From GWB1-37-8 sp964646925 (lineage in GTDB: Bacteria > Patescibacteriota > Microgenomatia > Levybacterales > UBA12049), in assembly GCA_964646925.1 (NCBI GenBank), contig CAZYIC010000037.1, positions 1 to 9,737 on the forward strand: a DNA stretch of 9,737 nt, in the 5' to 3' direction. This document shows, piece by piece, positions 1 through 6,302 of the stretch. Below the pieces are notes generated by a model. That model saw nothing but the letters and a program-made list of their open reading frames with translations. It ran no database searches and had not been told where the DNA came from. The translations under genes and the position numbers were made by a program. Position 1 is the stretch's first letter. Every line of letters starts with the position of its first letter.

Positions 1-57
1 CACTTGGCATAAAGAATCTTTCTCAAGATTCCAATATGTATCGCGACTTACTCAAAG

Positions 58-86
58 TGGTATAATTCTGACAATAGATATATAAT
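58..86 (+). promoter_or_regulatory. Candidate promoter(s) for the 93-434 gene
   Basis: There are two exact TATAAT hexamers. The first (61-66) is preceded by TGG, giving an extended -10 (TGnTATAAT), and would start transcription near 73. The second (81-86) ends six bases before the GTG start codon at 93, so a transcript from it would begin at or next to the start codon and be leaderless. I see no good -35 element for either and no Shine-Dalgarno sequence before the GTG, which mildly favours the leaderless reading. In AT-rich DNA such hexamers also arise by chance. Confidence 0.4.
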
Positions 87-92
87 ATAGCT

Positions 93-434
93 GTGAATGT
101 TGAAAAAGGACCGGGATTGCGACTAAGACAAATTCTAAGTCCCGACAGAATAATCCGCAAGGAAGTTGTAATTATAAGGGAAGGTCTTAATACCTCTCAA
201 GTTGAAGCAATTCTTGAAAACCAGATTAATAATCTGGGTATTGGAGAGAAGATTGTAATTGTTGATAACCAGGATTCAACAGTATTTTGCGTAAATGGGG
301 GTCAATTAAGTGAGCTTAGCCCTAAACAAAGAGACAGTGTTATTAACTCAGCCAGTAGAATCGGCAATAAAAAAGGAACACGCGAAATTCGTATAGGATC
401 TGATTCTACGGATGTTGATTCTTCTTTTGGATAA
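93..434 (+). CDS. Small protein of unknown function
   Basis: This 113-aa ORF starts with GTG and ends with TAA. It has no internal Met, and an in-frame TAG lies just upstream at 75-77, so GTG at 93 is the only reasonable start. The protein is soluble-looking, with no membrane segment or signal peptide. A charged N-terminus is followed by an alternating hydrophobic stretch (about residues 24-30), a probable helix (33-47), a second strand-like stretch (53-58) and a Ser/Asp/Lys-rich C-terminus. I do not recognise the family. It is the only + strand gene here and converges on gnd, overlapping its 3' end by 29 bp. Support is its protein-like composition and the -10 elements upstream; a spurious ORF cannot be excluded. 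Confidence 0.6.
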   Translation: MNVEKGPGLRLRQILSPDRIIRKEVVIIREGLNTSQVEAILENQINNLGIGEKIVIVDNQDSTVFCVNGGQLSELSPKQRDSVINSASRIGNKKGTREIRIGSDSTDVDSSFG

Positions 435-1356
435 CAGAGTGTCCGCCAAAAGCGTTTCTTAAACCTGCGATTAACTTGGCAGAAAAAGAATTCGCTACTT
501 TAGAATCTGTTTGGGAACGGCGTCTAAACTCCAATGACCGTTCGATAATTTCAACATCCACACCCTCTTCTTTCGCTTGTTCTACTGTCCATTTTGCCTC
601 TCCCGATTCTGCAATTTTACCTTCCATACTCTGTAGTATGGAGGGATTGGATAAAACCTCAACTGCGCGGTCTAACATGAATCCGGAAACCAATGTTCCT
701 TTTTGATAAATTTTAGCAACTTTTAAAATATCCAAATTGTACGGAGATTTTTCCAAAACCCCAAATCCTTCTCCCAAAGACTGCATAATTCCGTACTCAA
801 TGCCATTATGAACCATTTTGACAAAATGCCCTGCTCCCCCTGTCCCAAAATATTCATGCCCTCCATGAGGCTTTGCAAGAGAATCCAAAATTGGCTTAAT
901 AAATTCATAAGCCGATTTATCTCCGCCGACCATCATCGGATATCCGTTTTCAAAAGCAATAACTCCGCCCGAAACCCCAATTCCAAGATATTTTACGTTT
1001 TTCGCTTTAAATTTTTCGTTTCTTCTTTGTGTATCTTTGAAATTAGAATTTCCTCCGTCAATAACAATGTCACCCTCCTCTACAAACTTATCAATCTCGA
1101 TAAGAATGTTTTCCGTTGGAGAACCTGCCGGCAGCATCAACCAAACAATTCTTGGTTTATCTAATTGCTTAACTAAATCCCCAATATTTTTTGCAATTTT
1201 TAAATTTATATTTGATTGAAAATTTGAAATTTGAAATTTGAAATTTGAAATTCCTTCCATAGATCTATTCCAAACAGTAATCTCATGACCTTCTCTCAAA
1301 AGTTTACTTGCCATTCTGCTGCCCATCTTCCCAAGTCCAACAAAACCTAAAGTCAT
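406..1356 (-). CDS. gnd: 6-phosphogluconate dehydrogenase, decarboxylating (short form)
   Basis: It oxidises and decarboxylates 6-phosphogluconate to ribulose 5-phosphate and CO2, the third step of the oxidative pentose phosphate pathway, in the cytoplasm. The N-terminal Rossmann domain starts with GLGKMG (8-13). The substrate-site motif GVSGG is at 127-131. The catalytic segment HFVKMVHNGIEYG carries Lys180, Asn184 and Glu187. The C-terminus (FGGH near 303-306) is typical of the family. At 316 aa it belongs to the short GndA/YqeC-like type (usually about 300 aa) rather than the roughly 470-aa form; NAD versus NADP preference cannot be read with confidence. Two repeat-derived stretches are in frame: a 7-bp array (residues 36-50, just after the second strand of the Rossmann fold) and a palindrome (about 238-246). 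The start ATG lies 14 bp after the stop of the upstream hydrolase gene; no Shine-Dalgarno is seen. Confidence 0.95.
   Translation of the reverse strand: MTLGFVGLGKMGSRMASKLLREGHEITVWNRSMEGISNFKFQISNFQSNINLKIAKNIGDLVKQLDKPRIVWLMLPAGSPTENILIEIDKFVEEGDIVIDGGNSNFKDTQRRNEKFKAKNVKYLGIGVSGGVIAFENGYPMMVGGDKSAYEFIKPILDSLAKPHGGHEYFGTGGAGHFVKMVHNGIEYGIMQSLGEGFGVLEKSPYNLDILKVAKIYQKGTLVSGFMLDRAVEVLSNPSILQSMEGKIAESGEAKWTVEQAKEEGVDVEIIERSLEFRRRSQTDSKVANSFSAKLIAGLRNAFGGHSVIQKKNQHP
620..645 (-). repeat. Palindromic element inside gnd
   Basis: Two 11-base arms (620-630 and 635-645) pair with a single mismatch around a 4-base loop (CTGT on the + strand); the inner eight pairs are perfect. It is read in frame as PSILQSMEG (about residues 238-246), directly before the conserved SGEAKWTV segment of gnd. 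The symmetry inside a coding region suggests an inserted palindromic repeat, comparable in principle to Rickettsia palindromic elements, rather than protein-driven sequence. Confidence 0.6.
1207..1251 (-). repeat. In-frame 7-bp tandem array in gnd
   Basis: On the + strand the unit AATTTGA is repeated about 4.5 times without change (from about 1221 to 1252), followed by a degenerate part. On the coding strand it reads as cycles of N-F-K-F-Q-I-S (residues 36-50). The array sits in the loop after the second Rossmann strand, where the family varies in length, so it is probably tolerated as a surface extension. Confidence 0.8.
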
Positions 1357-1370
1357 AATCTAATATTAAT

Positions 1371-2165
1371 TTAAAAAAACTCCAGGGTCAAACATTTGAC
1401 GCTTCCTCCGCCTTTTCTATACTCATTCATCGGAATTTCGTAAATCTCAAATCCCAATTTGTTAAGGTTGATCCTTAACATAGCCGAAATTCCCTTCCCA
1501 ATCACTATATTTTTCCCAGCTACCACTAAGTTGCATGCAAAAATTTTATTATCAGAATCTGATGACGTTATAACATTGTTATAACATTGATAAATTTTTT
1601 CCAATCCTTCTTTATCAAAAGAATTTTTATTTATTAAAACTGTGCTGTCATCAAGGGGCGCAAAAGACATATCCAAATGATAAAAGTAAGGATCTGAAAG
1701 TTTAAATTCAGTAATTTCTGTCTTTAAAAAATCTTCCAAATACTTTTTTGCCTCGATAGAAGATCTTTTCCCGTAACCCATAAAATATTTTCCATTGCAA
1801 TAGAGCAAATCCCCCTGCCCCTCAAAGTAAATATTTTCAGGCAATTCTGCGACTTTATAATTTAAATTTTGGAAAAATATCTTGCTGTAAATCGACTCTT
1901 TTCGGCGCTGTGGAAATTTAAAATTAGATTTTATAAATAAATTATCTTTTGCAAATCCTATATTTGCAGCATATATCATATCGGGAAGTCCCTTAATAGG
2001 TTCTATTTCCAAAACTTTAACACCAAGTGACTGGTATGCATCTTTTAATTGCTTGTATTCTTCCAAAACTTTATTTTTATCTACTTTATTTTCTACATGC
2101 ATCCAAGGATTTATTTCATATTCGATATCGTAAAATGTCGGCTGACACAGTAAAACTTTCTTCAT
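1371..2165 (-). CDS. Arginine deiminase / DDAH-superfamily amidinohydrolase
   Basis: This 264-aa protein belongs to the guanidino-group-modifying superfamily (arginine deiminase, dimethylargininase, amidinotransferase), in which a Cys attacks the guanidinium carbon. The family landmarks appear in order: PDMIYAANIGFA (Asp62 and Asn68 of the substrate pocket), FEGQGDLLY (Glu115, Asp119), HLDMSFAPLD with the catalytic His163, and GGGSVKCLT with the nucleophile Cys258 near the C-terminus. All catalytic positions look intact. Length fits the single-domain DDAH-like group better than classical arginine deiminases (about 400 aa). The true substrate (arginine, methylarginine or another guanidine) is not readable here. 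GAGAAG lies six bases before the ATG as a usable ribosome-binding site. The gene lies between the tRNA-binding gene and gnd in the same direction. It contains an 11-bp tandem duplication (residues about 193-200). Confidence 0.85.
   Translation of the reverse strand: MKKVLLCQPTFYDIEYEINPWMHVENKVDKNKVLEEYKQLKDAYQSLGVKVLEIEPIKGLPDMIYAANIGFAKDNLFIKSNFKFPQRRKESIYSKIFFQNLNYKVAELPENIYFEGQGDLLYCNGKYFMGYGKRSSIEAKKYLEDFLKTEITEFKLSDPYFYHLDMSFAPLDDSTVLINKNSFDKEGLEKIYQCYNNVITSSDSDNKIFACNLVVAGKNIVIGKGISAMLRINLNKLGFEIYEIPMNEYRKGGGSVKCLTLEFF
1567..1588 (-). repeat. 11-bp exact tandem duplication in the hydrolase gene
   Basis: GTTATAACATT occurs twice with no spacer (1567-1577 and 1578-1588). Each copy contains the palindrome GTTATAAC. 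It is read in frame around residues 193-200 (CYNNVI), between the catalytic His and Cys segments. It looks like a small slippage duplication. Confidence 0.7.
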
Positions 2166-2182
2166 AATTACTTCTCGTTGTC

Positions 2183-2203
2183 ATGCTGAACTCGTTTCAG
2201 CAT
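2183..2203. repeat. Intergenic palindrome (8-bp stem, 5-base loop)
   Basis: ATGCTGAA and TTCAGCAT form a perfect 8-bp inverted repeat around a 5-base loop, in the 50-bp gap between the tRNA-binding gene and the hydrolase gene. There is no T-run after it in the direction of transcription, so it is not a typical intrinsic terminator. It resembles the TGCTGAA...TTCAGCA type of dispersed palindrome seen in several bacterial genomes, and could also stabilise the upstream mRNA end. Confidence 0.65.
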
Positions 2204-2215
2204 CTCAATTGAAAT

Positions 2216-2581
2216 TTACCTGATTAAACTTCCCTGCGGTATCTCCTTGTCAGGATGAAGAAGCGCTACTCCGTCTGATATTCCTGCCGCCAGAATCATC
2301 CCCTGACTTTCGACTCCCATAATAACTCTTGGCTCAAGATTAACAATAAACGGACATTCTTTTCCGATTAAATCTTCAGGCTTATAAAATTCCGCAATAC
2401 CCGACACAATTTGCCGTTTCGAAGATCCTGAGCCTGCCTGTGGTGAGCCTGCCGAATCCACCGAAGGACCGAAATCAACTTCAAGTTTCAAAAGTTTATC
2501 AGTATTTTCAATTTTCTCCGCAGTCAAAATCTTCCCTATTCTCACATCCAGCTTCTTAAAATCTTCAAATTTTATATTCAT
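2216..2581 (-). CDS. Trbp111-type tRNA-binding protein (MetG C-terminal-like)
   Basis: This is a 121-aa stand-alone OB-fold tRNA-binding protein of the Trbp111/CsaA/EMAP-II group, homologous to the C-terminal dimerisation domain of methionyl-tRNA synthetase. The landmarks are F-E-D-F-K-K-L-D-V-R-I-G-K-I (5-18), the KRQIVSGIA strand (55-63), NLEPR (81-85) and SQGMILAA (92-99). The family is known to bind the outside corner of tRNA as a dimer; a role as a detached MetG subunit is an inference. Pro39-Ser54 is an insertion relative to the usual direct passage from the first strand to KRQIVSG; it is encoded by a GC-rich repeat. ATG start; no clear Shine-Dalgarno. It follows the upstream gene by 13 bp. 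Confidence 0.9.
   Translation of the reverse strand: MNIKFEDFKKLDVRIGKILTAEKIENTDKLLKLEVDFGPSVDSAGSPQAGSGSSKRQIVSGIAEFYKPEDLIGKECPFIVNLEPRVIMGVESQGMILAAGISDGVALLHPDKEIPQGSLIR
2420..2467 (-). repeat. GC-rich dispersed element, in frame in the tRNA-binding gene
   Basis: This 48-bp stretch, about 62% GC against an AT-rich background, encodes residues 39-54, rich in Ser, Gly, Ala and Pro. On the coding strand it begins CCTTCGG, contains GGCAGGCTCA twice, and the second copy continues to GGATC. A shorter relative sits in pgl at 4553-4571. It adds exactly 16 codons without breaking the frame. Confidence 0.75.
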
Positions 2582-2594
2582 AAACTTTTACAGA

Positions 2595-3017
2595 TTATTT
2601 AATTTTCTCTAAATCCCCATTTATCACAGTAGGCTGCAAAATTGCAACTTCGTGCGCCCACCGCGCATCTCTAAAATGAGGAATATTATTGGAAATAAAA
2701 ATCTTTTTATCCAAATGATGCGCAATTGCCATTTCCATAAGAACCGATACGCCAATGTATCCATCGACTCCGTTTTTTTTGTGGTTTAAAACCAAAACCG
2801 CATCGCTTTGCGCAACCAGATCAAAATTCCTTTTCATTACGTTATTTTTAATACAAAACTCAAGATTTTCCTCCAAATTGTCAACAAAAGAGTTGTCTTT
2901 TTGATGCGGTTCTGTACCTAGCGGAATTGAAGCCTTGTGTCCTAATTTATCCAAATCTTTTTTTATCTTTATCATGTCTTTAATAAACGACATGCTCCCA
3001 ATTATCATTATTTTCAT
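2595..3017 (-). CDS. Nucleoside 2-deoxyribosyltransferase-like protein
   Basis: I chose ATG at 3017 (140 aa) because it overlaps the zwf stop as ATGA, the usual layout for translational coupling; a GTG two codons upstream at 3023 is the alternative. The N-terminus (KIMIIGSM) is a Rossmann-like first strand with a small-residue turn. The most telling part is DLVAQSDAVLVLNHKKNG followed by GYIGVSVLMEMAIAHHLDKK: an acidic/hydrophobic strand, then a Gly-x-Ser...Glu helix and a strand, as in nucleoside deoxyribosyltransferases and their DUF4406-like relatives, where the Glu (Glu95 from this start) is the nucleophile. It could act on nucleosides or nucleotide sugars; the exact substrate is unknown. 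It is embedded in the zwf-gnd gene string. Confidence 0.65.
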   Translation of the reverse strand: MKIMIIGSMSFIKDMIKIKKDLDKLGHKASIPLGTEPHQKDNSFVDNLEENLEFCIKNNVMKRNFDLVAQSDAVLVLNHKKNGVDGYIGVSVLMEMAIAHHLDKKIFISNNIPHFRDARWAHEVAILQPTVINGDLEKIK

Positions 3018-4453
3018 AACCACTTGCGGCCGTCTTTTTCAATCAAATCCTGAGCTTCTTTCGGCCCCCATGTTCCCTCTTCATAATTCATGATTCTTGA
3101 TTCCTGATTCTTCCACCCGTTCAATATCTTTGTGATAAACTCCCAAGAACTTGACAACTCATCCGAACGATTAAAAAGCATTTGATCTCCGGCGAAAATA
3201 TCCAGCAAAATTTTTTCATACGCTTCCGCACCTTTTGTCATAAACGCCTCTTCATATGTAAAATTCATATTTACAGTTTCCAATGCAAGACGGGTTCCGG
3301 GTTTTTTGGCGATCATTCGTATGGAAATGCCTTCATCCGGCTGAATTCTAATAGTCAAAACATTTCCTATTTCCGGACATCCGTACTCTTTAAATAAGAG
3401 GTGGCAAGTTTGGATAAAAACTAAAGAAATTTCAACTGTATCCTTAGGCATTTTCTTGCCAGCGCGCACATAAAAAGGAATATTCTGCAATCTTGGAGTA
3501 TTAACAAAAAATTTCATTGCTACAAATGTTTCCGTAGTGGAATTCGGCATAACATTTTTTTCTTTTTTGTAGTTTTCGTACTGTCCGCGAACCACATATT
3601 TATCAACCTCCTGTTCCTCAATACACCTTAAAGCTCTAATAACTCTTGCGCGCTCATCCCTAAGCCCTTCTTTGGAAAAACTTTTTGGCTGTTCCATTGC
3701 AACAGAGGCAATAAGCTGCATCAGATGATTTTGCCCAACATCCCTAAGTATTCCAATTCCGTCAAAAAAATTTCCCCGGCCTTCAGCTCCTTTTTTTTCG
3801 GCAAATGTGATCTGCACATGATCCAAATAATTTTTGTTCCACACCGGATCGAAAATTCCATTCGCAAAACGGAAAGCCAGAATATTCTGCACTGTTTCTT
3901 TCCCCAAATAATGATCGACTCTAAAAATCTGCTTTTCTTCAAAGATTTCCGAGAGCTTTTTGTCCAAAGCAATTGCCGTCTCCAAATCTTTTCCAAATGG
4001 CTTCTCAACAATTATTCTTGTCCATTTCCCCGATTCACGCTCGCCATCCGCTTCGCACCCTTCAGAAAGTTTTGTAGAACTTAAAAAGTTTAATATTGCT
4101 TCGTAATGAACAGGGGGTGTTGCAAGATAGAAAAAACGCGCAATGCAAGCTCCCATTTTTTTATCAAGCTCGTTCAATTTATTTATAAGCTGACTATACC
4201 CCCTCATACTTCCAAATTCTCCCTGCTGATATATCAAATGTTTTGCAAAATCCGTCCAGCTAACCTTTTGAGATAATTGCGTAAATAAATTTTTAAATTC
4301 GGTTTCCGTCAGTTCCCGTCTTGAAAAACCGATAATATAAAACGTTTGAGGAAGTTTATTCTGCTGAAAAAGATAAAAAAGCGCAGGCAATAATTTATTT
4401 CTCATCAAATCACCTGTCGCCCCGAAAATTACCATTATAAAAGGACTTTGCAT
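3014..4453 (-). CDS. zwf: Glucose-6-phosphate 1-dehydrogenase
   Basis: It oxidises glucose 6-phosphate to 6-phosphogluconolactone with NAD(P)+, the entry step of the oxidative pentose phosphate pathway, in the cytoplasm. The protein has 479 aa, within the normal range. The nucleotide-binding motif GATGDL is at 11-16 with the KLLPALF helix after it. The substrate/active-site motif RVDHYLGKE (178-186) carries Asp180, His181 and Lys185. The catalytic His243 is in RDVGQNHLMQL. The C-terminus has the expected GTWGP...IEKDGRKW. Two stretches look added: Glu131-Ser141, a GC-rich insert just before WTRIIVEKPFG, and NQESRIMNYEE (about 449-459), encoded by a 7-bp array. The ATG lies 9 bp after the pgl stop; no Shine-Dalgarno is seen. 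The 3' end overlaps the next gene by 4 bp. Confidence 0.97.
   Translation of the reverse strand: MQSPFIMVIFGATGDLMRNKLLPALFYLFQQNKLPQTFYIIGFSRRELTETEFKNLFTQLSQKVSWTDFAKHLIYQQGEFGSMRGYSQLINKLNELDKKMGACIARFFYLATPPVHYEAILNFLSSTKLSEGCEADGERESGKWTRIIVEKPFGKDLETAIALDKKLSEIFEEKQIFRVDHYLGKETVQNILAFRFANGIFDPVWNKNYLDHVQITFAEKKGAEGRGNFFDGIGILRDVGQNHLMQLIASVAMEQPKSFSKEGLRDERARVIRALRCIEEQEVDKYVVRGQYENYKKEKNVMPNSTTETFVAMKFFVNTPRLQNIPFYVRAGKKMPKDTVEISLVFIQTCHLLFKEYGCPEIGNVLTIRIQPDEGISIRMIAKKPGTRLALETVNMNFTYEEAFMTKGAEAYEKILLDIFAGDQMLFNRSDELSSSWEFITKILNGWKNQESRIMNYEEGTWGPKEAQDLIEKDGRKWL
3081..3108 (-). repeat. In-frame 7-bp array in zwf
   Basis: On the + strand four successive heptamers run TCATAAT, TCATGAT, TCTTGAT, TCCTGAT, that is TCnTgAT with a strict period of 7. 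They encode about residues 449-458 of zwf, in a poorly conserved loop just before the GTWGP motif. The unit differs in sequence from those in gnd, pgl and rseP but has the same period. Confidence 0.7.
4031..4063 (-). repeat. Possible GC-rich insertion in zwf
   Basis: These 33 bp have 21 G+C (64%) in an AT-rich gene and encode Glu131-Ser141, a hydrophilic stretch rich in Glu and Gly. They lie between the STKLS segment and the conserved WTRIIVEKPFG, where relatives normally have a much shorter link. No second copy is visible in this window, so calling it a dispersed repeat is an inference. Confidence 0.4.
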
Positions 4454-4462
4454 ATTATTATT

Positions 4463-5137
4463 CTATATCTTTTGATCTGTAATTAAAATCGTTTTTGAAG
4501 AGATATCCGGACGCAAATAAAATCTCACCGGAATCTCATCAATAGCTTCTTTCCCTGAGCCCGCCGAAGGGTCAAACATTAAATTAAGCGCATTCTGCTT
4601 GTTAGACCCAAAAACCAAAACTATCAACAAATCCATTTGCGAAAGCGCATTAAAAGTCAATGTTATTCTGTTTTTATACTCCCCTGGAAAATTCTCAATA
4701 TCCGTTACGTAACTTTTCACTTTTAACTTTTCACTTTTAACTCCAGCCGCAAGGCCGGCCGTGTGCCCGTCTTCCCCAATGCCCATAATTGCAACTTTTT
4801 TTTCAGAAGAAGAAATTAACTTACGTACTACTCCATCATATTCTCTTGCATTTATCATTGGATAAAAATTAATCTTTTTATTTTCAAAATAAGTCAACAA
4901 TCCCGCTCCCCTTATCATCTCGAAATTACTCCTGTTGATTCTCTCATCAACCATACCAACTGCTTTTGGTTTCAACTTTTTTTCTTTTGCTAAAGTTTCG
5001 TATAAATCCTTTGGCGTTGATCCTCCTGAAAGAAATAGTAAAGTCTTGTTATCAATTTTTTTATAGAGAATATCTTTTGCGCGATTAAATCCCTCATTCC
5101 GATCCCTTACTATAATTACCTGGGGAAAAGTTTCCAT
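4463..5137 (-). CDS. pgl: 6-phosphogluconolactonase (DevB/Pgl type)
   Basis: It hydrolyses 6-phosphogluconolactone to 6-phosphogluconate, linking zwf to gnd. The family motifs are LSGGSTPKDLYE (36-47, phosphate binding) and GIGEDGHTAGL (119-129, with the active-site His125). The length of 224 aa is normal for the family even though two stretches look repeat-derived: KSEKLKVKS (134-142), encoded by a 14-bp tandem array right behind the active-site motif, and DPSAGSGKE (189-197), encoded by the GC-rich element. The start ATG is 22 bp inside the end of rseP, implying co-transcription; no Shine-Dalgarno is visible. It is followed by zwf after 9 bp, so lactone maker and lactonase are made together. 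Confidence 0.93.
   Translation of the reverse strand: METFPQVIIVRDRNEGFNRAKDILYKKIDNKTLLFLSGGSTPKDLYETLAKEKKLKPKAVGMVDERINRSNFEMIRGAGLLTYFENKKINFYPMINAREYDGVVRKLISSSEKKVAIMGIGEDGHTAGLAAGVKSEKLKVKSYVTDIENFPGEYKNRITLTFNALSQMDLLIVLVFGSNKQNALNLMFDPSAGSGKEAIDEIPVRFYLRPDISSKTILITDQKI
4553..4571 (-). repeat. GC-rich dispersed element, in frame in pgl
   Basis: The coding strand reads CCCTTCGGCGGGCTCAGGG. It has 4-bp complementary ends (CCCT/AGGG), and its halves CCTTCGG and GGCGGGCTCAGG match the start and end of the 48-bp element in the tRNA-binding gene. It supplies most of residues 189-197. Confidence 0.65.
4712..4742 (-). repeat. In-frame 7/14-bp array in pgl
   Basis: On the + strand ACTTTTC and ACTTTTA alternate twice each, followed by ACT: a 14-bp unit made of two 7-bp halves, repeated exactly. 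It encodes KSEKLKVKS (about 134-142). The coding strand is A-rich, as in the arrays of rseP and gnd. Another reading frame of the same array contains TAA and TGA, so only this phase is open. Confidence 0.8.
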
Positions 5138-6297
5138 ATGTCTTTGAAAGTTATAAGAAGCATTAATCCGAGAAGCAATATCATTCCAATTGTGTGAGTC
5201 AGCGATTCGAAACGTTGATTTACTTTTTTACCTGTTACAGCTTCTATCAAAATGAAAAATAACCTTCCTCCGTCAAGAGCCGGTATTGGTAAAATGTTAA
5301 AAAACGCCAGCGATATCGATAGAATTCCTGCGAGATTGAGAAGCTGTAAAGTTTTTTCTTTCAAATTCTGTATTTCGAGTATTGATCCTGTCAAAGAAGC
5401 TATTCCCACGGGTCCCGATACGCCCTGACTCAAAGGCTTTGTACTTTTTTTCTCAAAAGAGATTTTTACTAACTCTGCCATAACATTTAAGTTATATGAC
5501 ATCAAATTCACCGGATGCGTTATGCCGGAAAATATTTTTTGCACCGGTGTTTCGTAATTGAGAACCGCTCTTGATAAAGGGAAAAGCCCGACTCCCAAAG
5601 CGCCTTCCCGGGGAGGAGGAGAAACTCTGGGAGTAACTTTCGTCTTATGCGTTTCATTTCCTTCCAAATTGCTCCAAACTATTTCAATTTCGCGTCCTCT
5701 ATTCAAATTTACAATATTTACAAAATCTTTTGTATCTAATATTTTTTGTCCGTTTACTCGAACTACTTTCGTCGGCGCTTTGAGACCTTGCTTTTCAGCA
5801 GGCGAATTTTTAACAATGTCTGATATCACTACTTCTTTTAAATTTGTCTGATTTACCCCAAAAAATTTATAGTTGGATAAAAGAGGCAAATCTGTTTTAA
5901 ATCCTGAGATTCCAAGAAAAATGTAGAAAATAATTGCAGCCAAGACTGCATTCATTACAACTCCCGCAACAATTACCGCTGCTCTCTGCCACGCACTCTT
6001 GGCAAAAAACGCCCTCTTCCTATCCCTAATTTTCAACTTTCCATTTTCAACTTTCAATTTTATTTTTCCGCCTCCAGCCTCGTCTTCCCCATAAAGCTTC
6101 ACAAATCCCCCAATCGGCAGCCAGTTGATGGAATAAATAGTTTCTCCTTTTTTGAAGCTAAACATTCGCGGAGGAAAACCAAATCCGAATTCCTCAACTT
6201 TTATTCCGAATTTTTTGGCAACAAAAAAATGCCCCGCTTCATGAATGAGAACCAAAACGCTTAAAAGTAAAAGGAAAACAATTATTGTTATCAACAT
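5116..6297 (-). CDS. rseP: Site-2 intramembrane zinc metalloprotease (M50 family)
   Basis: This 393-aa polytopic membrane protease cleaves membrane-bound regulators within the bilayer; in E. coli RseP degrades RseA. The zinc site is HEAGH (His19, Glu20, His23) in the first membrane helix, and the third ligand is in NILPIPALDGG (Asp342). Predicted membrane segments are at about 1-22, 106-131, 317-337 and 367-387. One PDZ domain spans about 152-222, with SPAEKQGLKAPTKVVRVNG as its core; E. coli RseP has two. Residues 77-95 (GKIKLKVENGKLKI and neighbours), in the loop between the GGFVKLYGEDE strand and the FFAKSAWQR segment, come from a 7-bp array. Its substrate here is unknown. No Shine-Dalgarno precedes the ATG; a heptamer-rich spacer separates it from frr. 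Confidence 0.95.
   Translation of the reverse strand: MLITIIVFLLLLSVLVLIHEAGHFFVAKKFGIKVEEFGFGFPPRMFSFKKGETIYSINWLPIGGFVKLYGEDEAGGGKIKLKVENGKLKIRDRKRAFFAKSAWQRAAVIVAGVVMNAVLAAIIFYIFLGISGFKTDLPLLSNYKFFGVNQTNLKEVVISDIVKNSPAEKQGLKAPTKVVRVNGQKILDTKDFVNIVNLNRGREIEIVWSNLEGNETHKTKVTPRVSPPPREGALGVGLFPLSRAVLNYETPVQKIFSGITHPVNLMSYNLNVMAELVKISFEKKSTKPLSQGVSGPVGIASLTGSILEIQNLKEKTLQLLNLAGILSISLAFFNILPIPALDGGRLFFILIEAVTGKKVNQRFESLTHTIGMILLLGLMLLITFKDIWKLFPR
6028..6062 (-). repeat. In-frame 7-bp array in rseP
   Basis: Five successive heptamers on the + strand: AATTTTC, AACTTTC, CATTTTC, AACTTTC, AATTTTA. They encode about residues 79-90 (KLKVENGKLKI), probably a loop at the membrane surface between the first membrane segment and the second. 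The AATTTTC unit recurs in the frr-rseP spacer. Confidence 0.8.
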
Positions 6298-6302
6298 AAG
6301 CT

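Noticed and set aside
1..85. Two + strand frames open from the left edge, one ending at 63-65 (peptide ends NMYRDLLKVV) and one at 83-85
   Set aside because: Either could be the tail of a gene outside the window, but fewer than 30 codons are visible and the two frames conflict, so I list neither.
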